DNA of 64,000 nt. It comes from Micromonospora rifamycinica. GTDB taxonomy: Bacteria > Actinomycetota > Actinomycetes > Mycobacteriales > Micromonosporaceae. Within the stretch, counting starts at the first letter, position 1, and every line of letters starts with the position of its first letter. A program made the position numbers and the translations under genes. The stretch lies in the NCBI RefSeq assembly GCF_900090265.1, contig NZ_LT607752.1:1240001-1304000 (forward strand), read 5' to 3'. Below are positions 30,770-38,615 of the stretch, in pieces. The notes beneath the pieces were generated by a model, which searched no databases, was not told where the DNA came from, and saw nothing but the letters and a program-made list of their open reading frames with translations.

Positions 30770-31732
30770 TCAGGTACCGCCGTCTCGCCTCCGGGTGGCG
30801 AGGATCGTCCGCACCTCGTGGCGAACCACATCGGGCTCGTGGAGGAGGCGGTGACGGGCGAAGCGCACCACCATGATGCCGACGGTGGCGAGCAGCGCAT
30901 CCCGACGCAGGTCCAGCTCGCGTTGGCGGGAATCTCCGTGGGTCGTCGCGCCGTCGAGCTCGAAGTCCACCCGCTCCCGCTCGGCGTAGACGTCGAGATA
31001 CATGGTGCTGCGGCCGACGACGATCCGGGCCTGCCGTCGGAACGTGGGCATCCCCGGGCCGGTGAAGACATGGTCGTGCCCCCAGATCTCCAACGGACTA
31101 CGACATCCGGCGGTGAGCCGGTCGAGCAGTTTGCGCAGTTGCGCCCGGCCGGTCAGCCTCGGCACGGCGGCGAGCGCCGACCCGATCCGCGCCGGGGTGG
31201 TGAGCCGGTCGTTGACGGCCCTGATCACCGCAACGGGGCGCTCCGGCGGGGGCAGCAACGGCCAGGAGTCGACAAGCGCCCGCTCCAGGCCTACCACCGG
31301 CAGGCCACGCCGGGTCACCACCCGGGGTGGGGCGAGGGAGAAGCCCTCCCGGTGGTGGACCAGCAGGTGTGGTCGGGGGCGCAGCCCGCAACCGGCGATC
31401 ACGTCCAGGTGCACCGGCTCCCCGTCCGACTGCCCGCGCGCACCCCACACGTCCAGCGCGGTGGGACCGCCCAGCGCCGCCCGCCCCTGCGCCCAGGCGA
31501 GCGCCGCCCGGATACGCCGGTCGGCGTCGAGCAGCGGGAACGTCGCACCCCCCGTGGTGAGGGCAGCAGCGGGGACCAGGGTGGTGTCGACGTAGACACC
31601 GGGCAGGACACGCCGGAGTTCGCCGACCCGATCAGCGTGCGCGAGTACCCAGGGCGGAACCACCTGGACCGCCGCTCGTCGGGTCACCACGCCACCTCCC
31701 TCGTCGACGAGGGACCGCAACACCGGATGCAT
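30770..31732 (-). CDS. AbiEi-like/DUF559 endonuclease-fold protein
   Basis: A 320-residue protein with an N-terminal winged-helix resembling type IV toxin-antitoxin AbiEi proteins (GGVVTRRAAVQVVPPWVLAHADRVGELRRVLPGVYV) and a C-terminal Vsr-like/DUF559 nuclease-fold segment (YLDVYAERERVDFELDGATTHGDSRQRELDLRRDALLATVGIMVVRF), where Asp and Glu of the fold's metal site appear preserved (VDFELDG). The family is abundant and multicopy in Micromonospora-type genomes, and no AbiEii toxin is adjacent. ATG at 31732 was chosen over one 13 codons upstream. Function is unknown. Confidence 0.75.
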   Translation of the reverse strand: MHPVLRSLVDEGGGVVTRRAAVQVVPPWVLAHADRVGELRRVLPGVYVDTTLVPAAALTTGGATFPLLDADRRIRAALAWAQGRAALGGPTALDVWGARGQSDGEPVHLDVIAGCGLRPRPHLLVHHREGFSLAPPRVVTRRGLPVVGLERALVDSWPLLPPPERPVAVIRAVNDRLTTPARIGSALAAVPRLTGRAQLRKLLDRLTAGCRSPLEIWGHDHVFTGPGMPTFRRQARIVVGRSTMYLDVYAERERVDFELDGATTHGDSRQRELDLRRDALLATVGIMVVRFARHRLLHEPDVVRHEVRTILATRRRDGGT

Positions 31733-32054
31733 GGTCCGACGCTGCCCCGGGCACCCGCAGCCCCGCGACACCCGCCCCTCGGCCTGTGGACACCGGGTGC
31801 CCTTGTGGACGGCCGACCGCGCCGCGCGGAACTCTGCTATGGAGGACCCGGATCAGATGGCGATTCGTTGCACCCTTCTCGGCGTGTCGTCTGCATTTCG
31901 GCCATTTGATCATGAGCCTCGGAAGAGGCGCGAAGTGCGGCGATAGATAATCTTGACTGCGTGTATTGAAAACTATCTCCAGGCGTGACCTAATACCTGA
32001 CAGTTCCTTTCGTCGCTCCCGCCGTACCCGTCCGGCATCCCCCAGGGAGGAAAG
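31733..32054. other. Intergenic region upstream of the muramidase gene
   Basis: The right part (31850-31990) is AT-rich for this genome. A small GCCTC-GGAA-GAGGC hairpin lies near 31917-31930 and TTGACT at 31953-31958 may be a -35 element, but the best -10 candidate (TATCTC, 31974) is only 15 bp away. AGGGAGG before 32055 is the ribosome site. I found no riboswitch consensus. Confidence 0.4.
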
Positions 32055-32825
32055 ATGAACCGTCTCCGTGCGGTCTCGGGCACGCTGCTGGCGACCGCCA
32101 CCGTGGTCGCCGCCGCCACCCTCGGCGTCGCCACCCCCGCCGCCGCCACCCCCGTCGCCCCCGGCGTCGTCACCCCGGCCGCCGCCCCCGCCGGGCTGTC
32201 CGGCATGGACGTCTCCAGCTACCAGGGCAACGTCAACTGGTCCGCCGCCTGGAACAACGGCGCCCGGTTCGCCTACGTCAAGGCCACCGAGGGCACCTAC
32301 TACACCAACCCGTACTTCGCCCAGCAGTACAACGGGTCGTACAACGTCGGGATGATCCGGGGCGCGTACCACTTCGCCCGGCCGGACACCACGACCGGCG
32401 CCACCCAGGCCAACTACCTCGTCGACCACGGCGGCGGCTGGTCCAAGGACGGCCGGACCCTGCCCGCCGCGCTCGACATCGAGTACAACCCCTACGGGGC
32501 GACCTGCTACGGGCTCAGCCAGAGCGCGATGCGCAGCTGGATCACCTCCTTCGTCAACCAGTACCACGCCCGCACCGGACGCTGGGCGACCATCTACACC
32601 ACCACCGACTGGTGGACCACCTGCACCGGCAACTACAGCGGTTTCGCCGCCACCAACCCGCTCTGGATCGCCCGGTACGCCGGCACCGTGGGCACCCTGC
32701 CCGCCGGCTGGTCCACGTACTCCTTCTGGCAGTGGGCGTCGTCGGGCACCCTCCCGGGCGACCAGAACGTCTGGAACGGCAGCCTCGACCGGCTCCGGGT
32801 GCTGGCCTGCAACGGCCCCTGCTGA
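32055..32825 (+). CDS. Secreted GH25 muramidase (lysozyme)
   Basis: A 256-residue secreted N-acetylmuramidase. A Sec signal (MNRLRAVSGTLLATATVVAA, cleavage near 32) and a short Ala/Pro linker precede the GH25 barrel: GMDVSSYQGNVNW with Asp52, YVKATEGTYY, RGAYHFARP and the catalytic ALDIEYN with Asp141 and Glu143, ending YSFWQWASSGTLPG. Domain length is normal for GH25 and there is no separate wall-binding module. It cleaves the glycan strand of peptidoglycan outside the cell. It is followed by an amidase gene, so the two cover both the glycan and stem-peptide bonds. Confidence 0.92.
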   Translation: MNRLRAVSGTLLATATVVAAATLGVATPAAATPVAPGVVTPAAAPAGLSGMDVSSYQGNVNWSAAWNNGARFAYVKATEGTYYTNPYFAQQYNGSYNVGMIRGAYHFARPDTTTGATQANYLVDHGGGWSKDGRTLPAALDIEYNPYGATCYGLSQSAMRSWITSFVNQYHARTGRWATIYTTTDWWTTCTGNYSGFAATNPLWIARYAGTVGTLPAGWSTYSFWQWASSGTLPGDQNVWNGSLDRLRVLACNGPC

Positions 32826-32955
32826 CCCCACCGACCCTCACCCGGCCCACCCCGGAACCGGAACGCCGGTCCGCCCGGCGACATCCACCGCCACCCGGGA
32901 AGCGGCCCGCAGGTCCGCCCGTCGGCATCTCCCGTCACCCCCTGAGGAGCCCGCC

Positions 32956-33711
32956 ATGCCCCTACCCGTGTCCCGGCGCAGCGTGCTGCGCGGCGCGGTC
33001 CTGCTCGGCACCGCCGGAGCGCTCGCGCCGACCCCGCTCCGCGGAACCGCCGCGAGCGCCGCCGCCCCCGGCCCGCCGCTGAGCACCGGCACCACCCTGA
33101 GCGCCGGCACCGCCCCGACCACCGGCAACGCCTCCGTCACCGGCCGGGTCGCTCTCGGCCGCATCGACCAACCGGTGATCGCCAACTGCGTCACCTGGGG
33201 TGCCCGGCCGCCGTCGTCGCCGGTGAGCGTGGTCGGGAGCCGACCCAACAAGATCATCGTGCATCACACCGCGTTCCCGAACTCGACCGACTACAGCCTG
33301 GCCCAGGCATACGCCAACTCGCGCGAGATCCAGGACCTGCACATGGACGGCAACGGCTGGCTGGACTCCGGGCAGCATTTCACCAACAGCCGGGGCGGCC
33401 ACCTCACCGAGGGCCGGCACGGCAGCCTGTACGCGCTGCTGCACGGTCAGACGATGGTGCAGGGCGCGCACTGCGTGGGGCAGAACAGCCAGGCCATCGG
33501 CATCGAGAACGACGGGATCTACGTCGACGTGCAGCCGCCGCAGACGCTGTGGGACAGCCTGGTGGTCTTCTGCGCGTTCACCTGCCAGCAGTACGGTATC
33601 CCGGCCAGCCAGATCTACGGTCACAAGGATTTCGCCAGCACCCAGTGCCCCGGCCTGCTGCACGACCGGCTGCCCGAGCTGCGGACCGCCGTCGCCGCGC
33701 GACTAGGGTGA
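32956..33711 (+). CDS. Exported N-acetylmuramoyl-L-alanine amidase (PGRP-like)
   Basis: A 251-residue zinc amidase. The N-terminus SRRSVLRGAVLLGTAGALAP is a twin-arginine-type signal. The amidase_2/PGRP fold begins ITWGARPP-like VTWGARPPSSPV and has KIIVHHTAF (His103/104), GQNSQAIGIENDG, and YGHKDFASTQCPG, whose His223 and Cys231 complete the usual His-His-Cys zinc site with the spacing seen in T7 lysozyme. It hydrolyses the muramoyl-alanine bond. It sits 130 bp after the muramidase gene, with GAGGAGCCC as ribosome site, and may share its transcript. A role in wall turnover or spore germination is inferred. Confidence 0.9.
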   Translation: MPLPVSRRSVLRGAVLLGTAGALAPTPLRGTAASAAAPGPPLSTGTTLSAGTAPTTGNASVTGRVALGRIDQPVIANCVTWGARPPSSPVSVVGSRPNKIIVHHTAFPNSTDYSLAQAYANSREIQDLHMDGNGWLDSGQHFTNSRGGHLTEGRHGSLYALLHGQTMVQGAHCVGQNSQAIGIENDGIYVDVQPPQTLWDSLVVFCAFTCQQYGIPASQIYGHKDFASTQCPGLLHDRLPELRTAVAARLG

Positions 33712-33713
33712 TT

Positions 33714-33725
33714 GCTTATATAAGC
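33714..33725. promoter_or_regulatory. Perfect palindrome abutting the ArsR-type start codon
   Basis: GCTTATATAAGC is a perfect 12-bp palindrome ending one base before the ATG at 33727. It overlaps any -10 element for a leaderless or near-leaderless start, so binding would block initiation. ArsR-family sites of this AT-rich form are common. Confidence 0.65.
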
Positions 33726-33726
33726 C

Positions 33727-34185
33727 ATGACTGATACAAAGGGCACCGTGCACGCCTTCGACGTCCTCGGCGACCCGGTACGCCGACGCATCCTCGAACT
33801 GCTCGCGCAGGGAGAGCGGAGCGCCGGTGGGGTCTGCGCGGTCATCCAGGAGGAGTTCGGGATCACCCAGCCCGCCGTCTCGCAGCACCTCAAGGTGTTA
33901 CGGGACAACGGCTTCGCCACCGTCCGCCCGCAGGGCGCCCGGCGGCTCTACGCGGTCGACCCCGCCCCACTGCGCGAGGTCGACCAGTGGCTGGAGGGGT
34001 TCCGCCGGTTCTGGACACCCGCGCTGGACGCCCTGGCCACCGAGCTGGCCCGAGGCCGGCGCGAACGGCGGTCGCACACCCCGACGGGCAACCCGACCGA
34101 GCACCGGAGCACTCATGATCGAGACGACACACCAGATCAACGCCGTACGGCGGACCGTGGGCAGCCGCACCCTGGAGGCGGGTGA
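33727..34185 (+). CDS. ArsR-family regulator
   Basis: A 152-residue winged-helix protein: TVHAFDVLGDPVRRRILELLAQGERSAGGVCAVIQEEFGITQPAVSQHLKVLRDNGFATVRPQGARRLYAVDPAPLREVDQWLEGFRRFW is the complete ArsR/PBPRP domain seen with SRPBCC partners. No metal-binding Cys motif (ELCVCDL) is present, so it is not a metal sensor of the classical type. The last 45 residues are polar and disordered and are encoded in the region overlapping the next gene by 71 bp. A perfect palindrome touches its start codon, suggesting autorepression. Confidence 0.87.
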   Translation: MTDTKGTVHAFDVLGDPVRRRILELLAQGERSAGGVCAVIQEEFGITQPAVSQHLKVLRDNGFATVRPQGARRLYAVDPAPLREVDQWLEGFRRFWTPALDALATELARGRRERRSHTPTGNPTEHRSTHDRDDTPDQRRTADRGQPHPGGG

Positions 34186-34756
34186 GGCGCGCGTGCTGAC
34201 CATCAGCCAGACGTACCGGGCGACGCTGGACGACCTCTGGGACGCCTGCACCAACGTCGACCGGATCCCCCGCTGGTTCCTGCCGATCTCCGGCGACCTG
34301 CGACTGCACGGCCGCTACCAGTTCGAGGGCAACGCGGGTGGCGTGGTGGAGCGCTGCGACCCGCCGAAGAGCTTCGCCGCCACCTGGGAGATGGGTGACG
34401 AGGTGAGCTGGATCGAGGTGCGCCTGACCCCGGAGGGCGACGAACGGACCCGGTTCACCCTCGAACACGTCGCCCACGTCGACGACCAGCGGTGGACCGA
34501 GTACGGCCCCGGCGCGGTCGGCGTCGGCTGGGACTCCGGCCTGCTCGGGCTCGCCAGCCACCTGGACGCCGACGGTGGCGGGGTCACCCCCGACCAGGCC
34601 GTCGAATGGATCGGCTCGGAGGACGGGCGGCGCTTCATGACGCTCAGCGGCGAAGCCTGGGCCGAGGCCGACATCGCCGGCGGCACCGCACCGGAGGCCG
34701 CCCGGGCCGCCGCCGCCCGGACCATCGCCGCCTACACCGGCGCACCACCGGCCTGA
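34115..34756 (+). CDS. SRPBCC (AHSA1-like) family protein
   Basis: A 213-residue START-like/AHSA1 protein. Core features: TISQTYRATLDDLWDACTNVDRIPRWFLPISGDLRLHGRYQFEGNAGGVVERCDPPKSFAATWEMGDEVSWIEVRLTPEGDERTRFTLEHVAHV, then a longer C-terminal helix region. The domain forms a hydrophobic cavity for small ligands. GGAG stands 5 bp before the ATG at 34115. The 71-bp overlap with the ArsR gene and the conserved ArsR-SRPBCC pairing argue that the two act together, perhaps as ligand binder and regulator. Function remains unknown. Confidence 0.88.
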   Translation: MIETTHQINAVRRTVGSRTLEAGEARVLTISQTYRATLDDLWDACTNVDRIPRWFLPISGDLRLHGRYQFEGNAGGVVERCDPPKSFAATWEMGDEVSWIEVRLTPEGDERTRFTLEHVAHVDDQRWTEYGPGAVGVGWDSGLLGLASHLDADGGGVTPDQAVEWIGSEDGRRFMTLSGEAWAEADIAGGTAPEAARAAAARTIAAYTGAPPA

Positions 34757-34848
34757 CCCGGCCGCCCGGGTCACACCGCCGACCGGCACGCGGCCCGGGC
34801 ACCGTTCCGTCGGCGGAGAGCGCGGGACACCCCGCCTCCCCGCCGGCC

Positions 34849-34975
34849 CGGCCCGAGGGCTCCCGCCGACCCGGGAATCCCCGCCGACCCGGCCCGGGGC
34901 TCCCACCAGCCCAGGAGTCCCCACCGACCGGGGAGCCCCACCGGCCCCGGGATCCCGTCAGCCCGGGTATCCGGC
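34849..34975. repeat. Degenerate GC-rich repeats, period about 20 bp
   Basis: Variants of a CCGGGA-TCCCCACCGACC unit recur about six times in the gap between the SRPBCC and NADAR genes. The copies diverge, so this is best described as a low-complexity array that can form several hairpins and may terminate transcription. Confidence 0.55.
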
Positions 34976-35029
34976 CCGCGGGAGAAATCCCGGCGCGTGT
35001 CGTCGGTGCCGGCAGGGAGACTGTGCGGC

Positions 35030-35641
35030 ATGCCGCTGCGCTGTGCCGACGACGTCCTCGCCCGGTCCGCCGCCGGGCACCGGGTGCGCTACCTCTGCTT
35101 CTGGGGGCACCGGCCCCGGCGGGACGGCACCGTCGGGCAGAGCTGCCTGAGCCAGTGGTGGCCGGCACCGTTCACCGTCGACGGGCGGCGCTTCGCCACC
35201 GCCGAGCACTGGATGATGTGGCGCAAGGCCTTGCTCTTCGACGACGCCGAGGCCGGGGAGCGGGTGCTCGCCGCCGGCCATCCGCAGCAGGCCAAGGCGA
35301 TCGGCCGGGAGGTCCGTCGCTTCGATCCGGCGGTGTGGGAGGCCGCGCGGTACTCCGTCGTGCTGACCGGCAGCCTGGCCAAGTTCGGTCAGCACGCCGA
35401 CCTGCGGGGGTACCTGCTCGGCACCGGGGACCGGGTGCTGGTGGAGGCCAGCCCGGTCGACCGGGTGTGGGGGGTGGGGCTGGCCGCCGACGATCCGCGC
35501 GCCGAGGATCCGGCCCGCTGGCGCGGCCTCAACCTGCTCGGCTTCGCCCTGATGGAGGCCCGCGACCTGCTGCGCGACGAGACGCCGGCGGCGGGGTGGA
35601 CCGGTCGACCTGCCCCGGGCGGGGTACGCCCGGGGCGGTAA
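35030..35641 (+). CDS. NADAR-family protein
   Basis: A 203-residue member of the NADAR (YbiA/RibX-like) family. Diagnostic strings are YLCFWGHRP, SCLSQWWPAPFTVDGRRFATAEHWMMWRKALLF, GREVRRFDPAVWEAARYSVVLTGSLAKF, and LVEASPVDRVWGVGLAADDPRAEDPARWRGLNLLGFALMEARD. YbiA homologues are N-glycosidases that hydrolyse damaged riboflavin-pathway intermediates, and other NADAR proteins act on ADP-ribose conjugates. The ATG at 35030 follows GGGAGA. A Nudix gene begins 11 bp after its stop, so a joint nucleotide-housekeeping role is plausible but unproven. Confidence 0.85.
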   Translation: MPLRCADDVLARSAAGHRVRYLCFWGHRPRRDGTVGQSCLSQWWPAPFTVDGRRFATAEHWMMWRKALLFDDAEAGERVLAAGHPQQAKAIGREVRRFDPAVWEAARYSVVLTGSLAKFGQHADLRGYLLGTGDRVLVEASPVDRVWGVGLAADDPRAEDPARWRGLNLLGFALMEARDLLRDETPAAGWTGRPAPGGVRPGR

Positions 35642-35652
35642 CGTGCGGCGGC

Positions 35653-36162
35653 ATGACCGTCCTCCCGTACGCCCACTGCCACTACTGCGGCGCGGCCTAT
35701 CCGGCGGACGCCGGCTGGCCCCGGCTCTGCCCGACCTGCGGGGAGACGGTGTGGCGCAATCCCACCCCGGTCGCGGTGGCGCTGCTGCCGGTCCGCACCG
35801 ACGCCGGCCTCGGCGTGGTGGTGGTCCGCCGGGACATCGAGCCGGCCCGCGGCCAGCTCGCCCTGCCCGGCGGTTTCGTCGAGTACGGCGAGGAGTGGTC
35901 CGAGGCGCTGGTCCGGGAGTTGCGCGAGGAGACCGGCCTGGTCGACGAGGCGGAGCGGGCGCGGCTGTTCGCGGTGCACGGCGCACCACGTGGCGGCACC
36001 ATGATGATCTTCGGGGTGCTGCCGGAGCGACCGGCTTCGGGGCTGCCCCCGTCGAAGCCCACCGAGGAGGCCACCGAGTGGCTGGTCCTCACCGAGCCGG
36101 TCGAGCTGGCCTTCTCGACCCACACCCGGGTGTTGGCCGACTTCTTCGCCGGCCGCCCCTGA
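35653..36162 (+). CDS. Nudix hydrolase with N-terminal zinc ribbon
   Basis: A 169-residue protein. A four-Cys zinc ribbon (Cys9/Cys12, Cys26/Cys29) precedes a complete Nudix box spanning residues 74-96 (GFVEYGE through REETGL), with all Glu ligands in place. The architecture resembles small NUDT/NADH-pyrophosphatase-type proteins acting on nucleoside diphosphate derivatives; the SQPWPFPxS motif of true NudC is not seen. The ATG at 35653 lacks a ribosome site and follows TAACGT by 8 bp, consistent with its own leaderless transcript within the NADAR stop. Confidence 0.88.
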   Translation: MTVLPYAHCHYCGAAYPADAGWPRLCPTCGETVWRNPTPVAVALLPVRTDAGLGVVVVRRDIEPARGQLALPGGFVEYGEEWSEALVRELREETGLVDEAERARLFAVHGAPRGGTMMIFGVLPERPASGLPPSKPTEEATEWLVLTEPVELAFSTHTRVLADFFAGRP

Positions 36163-36304
36163 CCGCCGGCCGGCACCGACCCACGACGGCCCACCGGCCC
36201 ACGACGACCGGCACCGACCCACGAGGCCCACCCGTCCGACGACGACCCGCTGACCCACCGCCCACCGGTCGACGACGGCCCGCCCGTCGACACCGGCCCG
36301 CCCG

Positions 36305-36338
36305 CCCCATCGGCCCCGCCGCGTCGGGGCGGATGGGG
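36305..36338. terminator. Strong hairpin between convergent Nudix and ssuD genes
   Basis: CCCCATCGGCCCCG and CGGGGCGGATGGGG form a 14-bp stem with a single mismatch and a CCGCGT loop, 16 bp beyond the ssuD stop and 142 bp beyond the Nudix stop. The intervening gap is CGACGACC-type low-complexity sequence. Confidence 0.75.
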
Positions 36339-36353
36339 TCACGCCGTCGGCGG

Positions 36354-37514
36354 TCAGACCCGGGCCGGTCGGGGGGCGAACGGGATGCTCGCCGTCGCCT
36401 CGGTCACCGGGTCGCCCGCCGGATGCCGCCACAGCCCCCGGGACCGCAGGATCGGCAGCACCCCCTCGCCGAACCAGTACGCCTCCTCCAGGTGCGGATG
36501 GCCGGAGAGGATGAACTCGTCGATGCCGAGCGCGTGGTACTCGGCGATCCGGTCGGCGATCTCGGTGTGGCTGCCCACCAGGGCGGTGCCCGCGCCGCCC
36601 CGGACCAGCCCGAATCCGGCCCAGAGGTTGGGGGCGACCTCCAGCGCGTCGCGGCTGCCGCCGTGCAGGGCCAGCATCCGGCGCTGCCCCTCGGACTCGC
36701 TGCGCCGCAGCCCCTCCTGGGCGGCCCGGACGTCCGCCGCGTCGATGCCGTCGAGCAGCCGCCCGGCCTGCGCCCAGGCCTGTTCGGCGGTGTCCCGGGC
36801 GATGACGTGCAGCCGGATGCCGAAGCGCAGCTCCCGGCCGACGCCGGCCGCGACGGCGCGGATCCGGTCGAGCTTCTCGGCGACCTGGGCGGGCGGCTCA
36901 CCCCAGGTCAGGTAGACGTCGCTGTGCCGGGCGGCGACCGGGCCGGCGGCGGCGGACGAGCCGCCGAAGTAGACCGGGGGCACCGGGTCGGGCACCCGGG
37001 ACAGCCGGGCGCCCTCGACCCGCAGGTGCGCCCCGGTGTGGTCGACCGTCTCACCCCGCCACAGCGCCCGGACGATGTGCAGGAACTCGTCGGTACGGGC
37101 GTACCGGGCGTCCTTGTCGAGGAAGTCGCCGTAGGAGCGCTGTTCGACCGCCTCCCCGCCGGTGACCACGTTGAGCAGCAGCCGGCCGCCGGAGAGCCGC
37201 TGGAAGGTGGCGGCCATCTGGGCGGCGAGGGTGGGTGAGAGCAGGCCGGGGCGGAACGCCACCAGGAACTTCAGCCGTTCGGTGACCTCGGAGAGCATCG
37301 CGGTGGTCAGCCAGGCGTCCTCGCACCACGCCCCGGTCGGGGTGAGCGCGCCGACGAAGCCGAGCTGCTCGGCGGTGCGGGCGATCTGCCCGAGGTAGGC
37401 GACGGTGGCGGGGCGGGCTCCCCCGGCGGTACCGACCGCGACGCCGTGGCCACCGCCGACGATGTCGCGGCTGTCGCCGTAGGTGGGCAGGAACCAGTGG
37501 AAGGTCAGCGGCAT
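36354..37514 (-). CDS. ssuD: FMNH2-dependent alkanesulfonate monooxygenase
   Basis: A 386-residue bacterial luciferase-like flavin monooxygenase of the SsuD type, releasing sulfite from alkanesulfonates. Visible signatures: FHWFLPTYGDSRDIVGG, GFVGALTPTGAWCEDAWLTTAML, KFLVAFRPGLLSPTLAAQMAATFQRLSGGRLLLNVVTGGE (FMN phosphate region) and DEFILSGHPHLEEAYWFGEGV. AGGAGG precedes the ATG at 37514. It is divergent from ssuA with an inverted repeat between, and needs an NAD(P)H:FMN reductase that is not encoded nearby. Expression under sulfate limitation is expected. Confidence 0.92.
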   Translation of the reverse strand: MPLTFHWFLPTYGDSRDIVGGGHGVAVGTAGGARPATVAYLGQIARTAEQLGFVGALTPTGAWCEDAWLTTAMLSEVTERLKFLVAFRPGLLSPTLAAQMAATFQRLSGGRLLLNVVTGGEAVEQRSYGDFLDKDARYARTDEFLHIVRALWRGETVDHTGAHLRVEGARLSRVPDPVPPVYFGGSSAAAGPVAARHSDVYLTWGEPPAQVAEKLDRIRAVAAGVGRELRFGIRLHVIARDTAEQAWAQAGRLLDGIDAADVRAAQEGLRRSESEGQRRMLALHGGSRDALEVAPNLWAGFGLVRGGAGTALVGSHTEIADRIAEYHALGIDEFILSGHPHLEEAYWFGEGVLPILRSRGLWRHPAGDPVTEATASIPFAPRPARV

Positions 37515-37564
37515 CGGAGGTCCTCCTGAGGGATGGGACGGCAACCACGACAGGCTACCCATAA

Positions 37565-37585
37565 AACCTATCGGCTTGGTAGGTT
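37565..37585. promoter_or_regulatory. Inverted repeat in the ssuD-ssuA divergent region
   Basis: AACCTA (37565-37570) and TAGGTT (37580-37585) are perfect inverted arms separated by nine bases. The position between divergent sulfonate genes suggests a shared regulator site for sulfur starvation. The regulator is not encoded in the window. Confidence 0.5.
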
Positions 37586-37643
37586 ACTGCCCGCCGCCGA
37601 CCTCCGGCGTCGCGAGCAGTCCGTCCACTCCCGAGGAGCCGAC

Positions 37644-38615
37644 ATGTCCACCCCGCCGAGGAGCCTCCGCCGCCTGGTCACCGCCGTGTTCACCGTCCTG
37701 TCACTGGTCGCGGTCGGCGGGATCGCCGGCTGCGCCGACGCCGCCGACGCGGGTGGCGGCAGCACCGGCCCGCTGCGCGTCGGCTACCAGCGCTTCGGCG
37801 GGCTGAGCCTGGTCAAGGCCCGCAACGCCGCACCGGACGTGCAGTGGTCGCTGTTCGAGAGCGGTCCCGCCCTTACCGAGGCGCTCAAGGCCGGCGCGAT
37901 CGACATCGGGCAGGTCGGCGAGGCACCCCCGGTCTTCGCCGCCGCCGCGAAGATCCCCTTCTCGGTGATCGGCACCTCGGCCCCCATCCCGCAGGGCGAG
38001 GCGGTGCTGGTCAAGCAGAGCAGCGGCCTGAAGACCTTCGCCGACCTGCGCGGCCGGACGGTGGCGCTGAACAAGGGCAGCAACGTGCACTGGCTGCTGG
38101 TCCGGCTGCTGGCGGCGAACAACATGACGCTCAAGGACCTCAACGTCAAGTACCTCAAGCCGGCCGAGGGGCGGCCGGCGTTCGACAACGGCCAGATCGA
38201 CGCCTGGATCATCTGGGATCCGTACTTCGCCCTCGCCGAGCAGCCCGGGGTGAAGGTCCTCGCCGACGCCACCGGGCTGGCCAGCAACCGGGAGTACGTG
38301 CTGGCCGCGCCCGGGGCGGTGCGGGACCGCGCCGACGACGTCCGCGCCTTCCTCACCACGTACCGGCAGGTGACCGACTGGGGTATCGCCCACCCCGGGG
38401 AGCGCGCCGCGGTGCTCGCCCCCGAGCTGAAGATCCCACTGGATGTGACCACCCGGGCGCTGGCCCGCAGCGCCCGCCCGCTGGCCCCGGTCACCCCCGC
38501 CGTCGGCGCCGAACTCCAGGCCATCGCGGACGGCTTCACCACCCTCGACCTGGTGCCCGGGCCGGTCGACATCTCCGGCCGGGTCGACGACCGGTTCAGC
38601 GCGGTGTTCCAGTGA
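37644..38615 (+). CDS. ssuA: Sulfonate ABC transporter binding lipoprotein
   Basis: A 323-residue periplasmic-type binding protein with a lipobox VGGIAGC (Cys30). The mature domain starts LRVGYQRFGGLSLVKARNAA, followed by ALKAGAIDIGQVGEAPPVFAAAA and GSNVHWLLVRLLAANNMTLKDLNVKYLKPAEGRPAF, which are characteristic of the SsuA/TauA group. GAGGAG precedes the ATG at 37644. It captures aliphatic sulfonates for the SsuC-SsuB importer encoded immediately downstream; the stop overlaps the ssuC start by 4 bp. Confidence 0.92.
   Translation: MSTPPRSLRRLVTAVFTVLSLVAVGGIAGCADAADAGGGSTGPLRVGYQRFGGLSLVKARNAAPDVQWSLFESGPALTEALKAGAIDIGQVGEAPPVFAAAAKIPFSVIGTSAPIPQGEAVLVKQSSGLKTFADLRGRTVALNKGSNVHWLLVRLLAANNMTLKDLNVKYLKPAEGRPAFDNGQIDAWIIWDPYFALAEQPGVKVLADATGLASNREYVLAAPGAVRDRADDVRAFLTTYRQVTDWGIAHPGERAAVLAPELKIPLDVTTRALARSARPLAPVTPAVGAELQAIADGFTTLDLVPGPVDISGRVDDRFSAVFQ

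Noticed and set aside
31850..32054. Possible ydaO-type (cyclic di-AMP) riboswitch upstream of the muramidase gene
   Set aside because: Such elements often precede wall hydrolases, but the conserved core sequences are not present here.
36163..36304. Small gene between the Nudix and ssuD genes
   Set aside because: Only CGACGACC-type low-complexity sequence with no ribosome site is seen.
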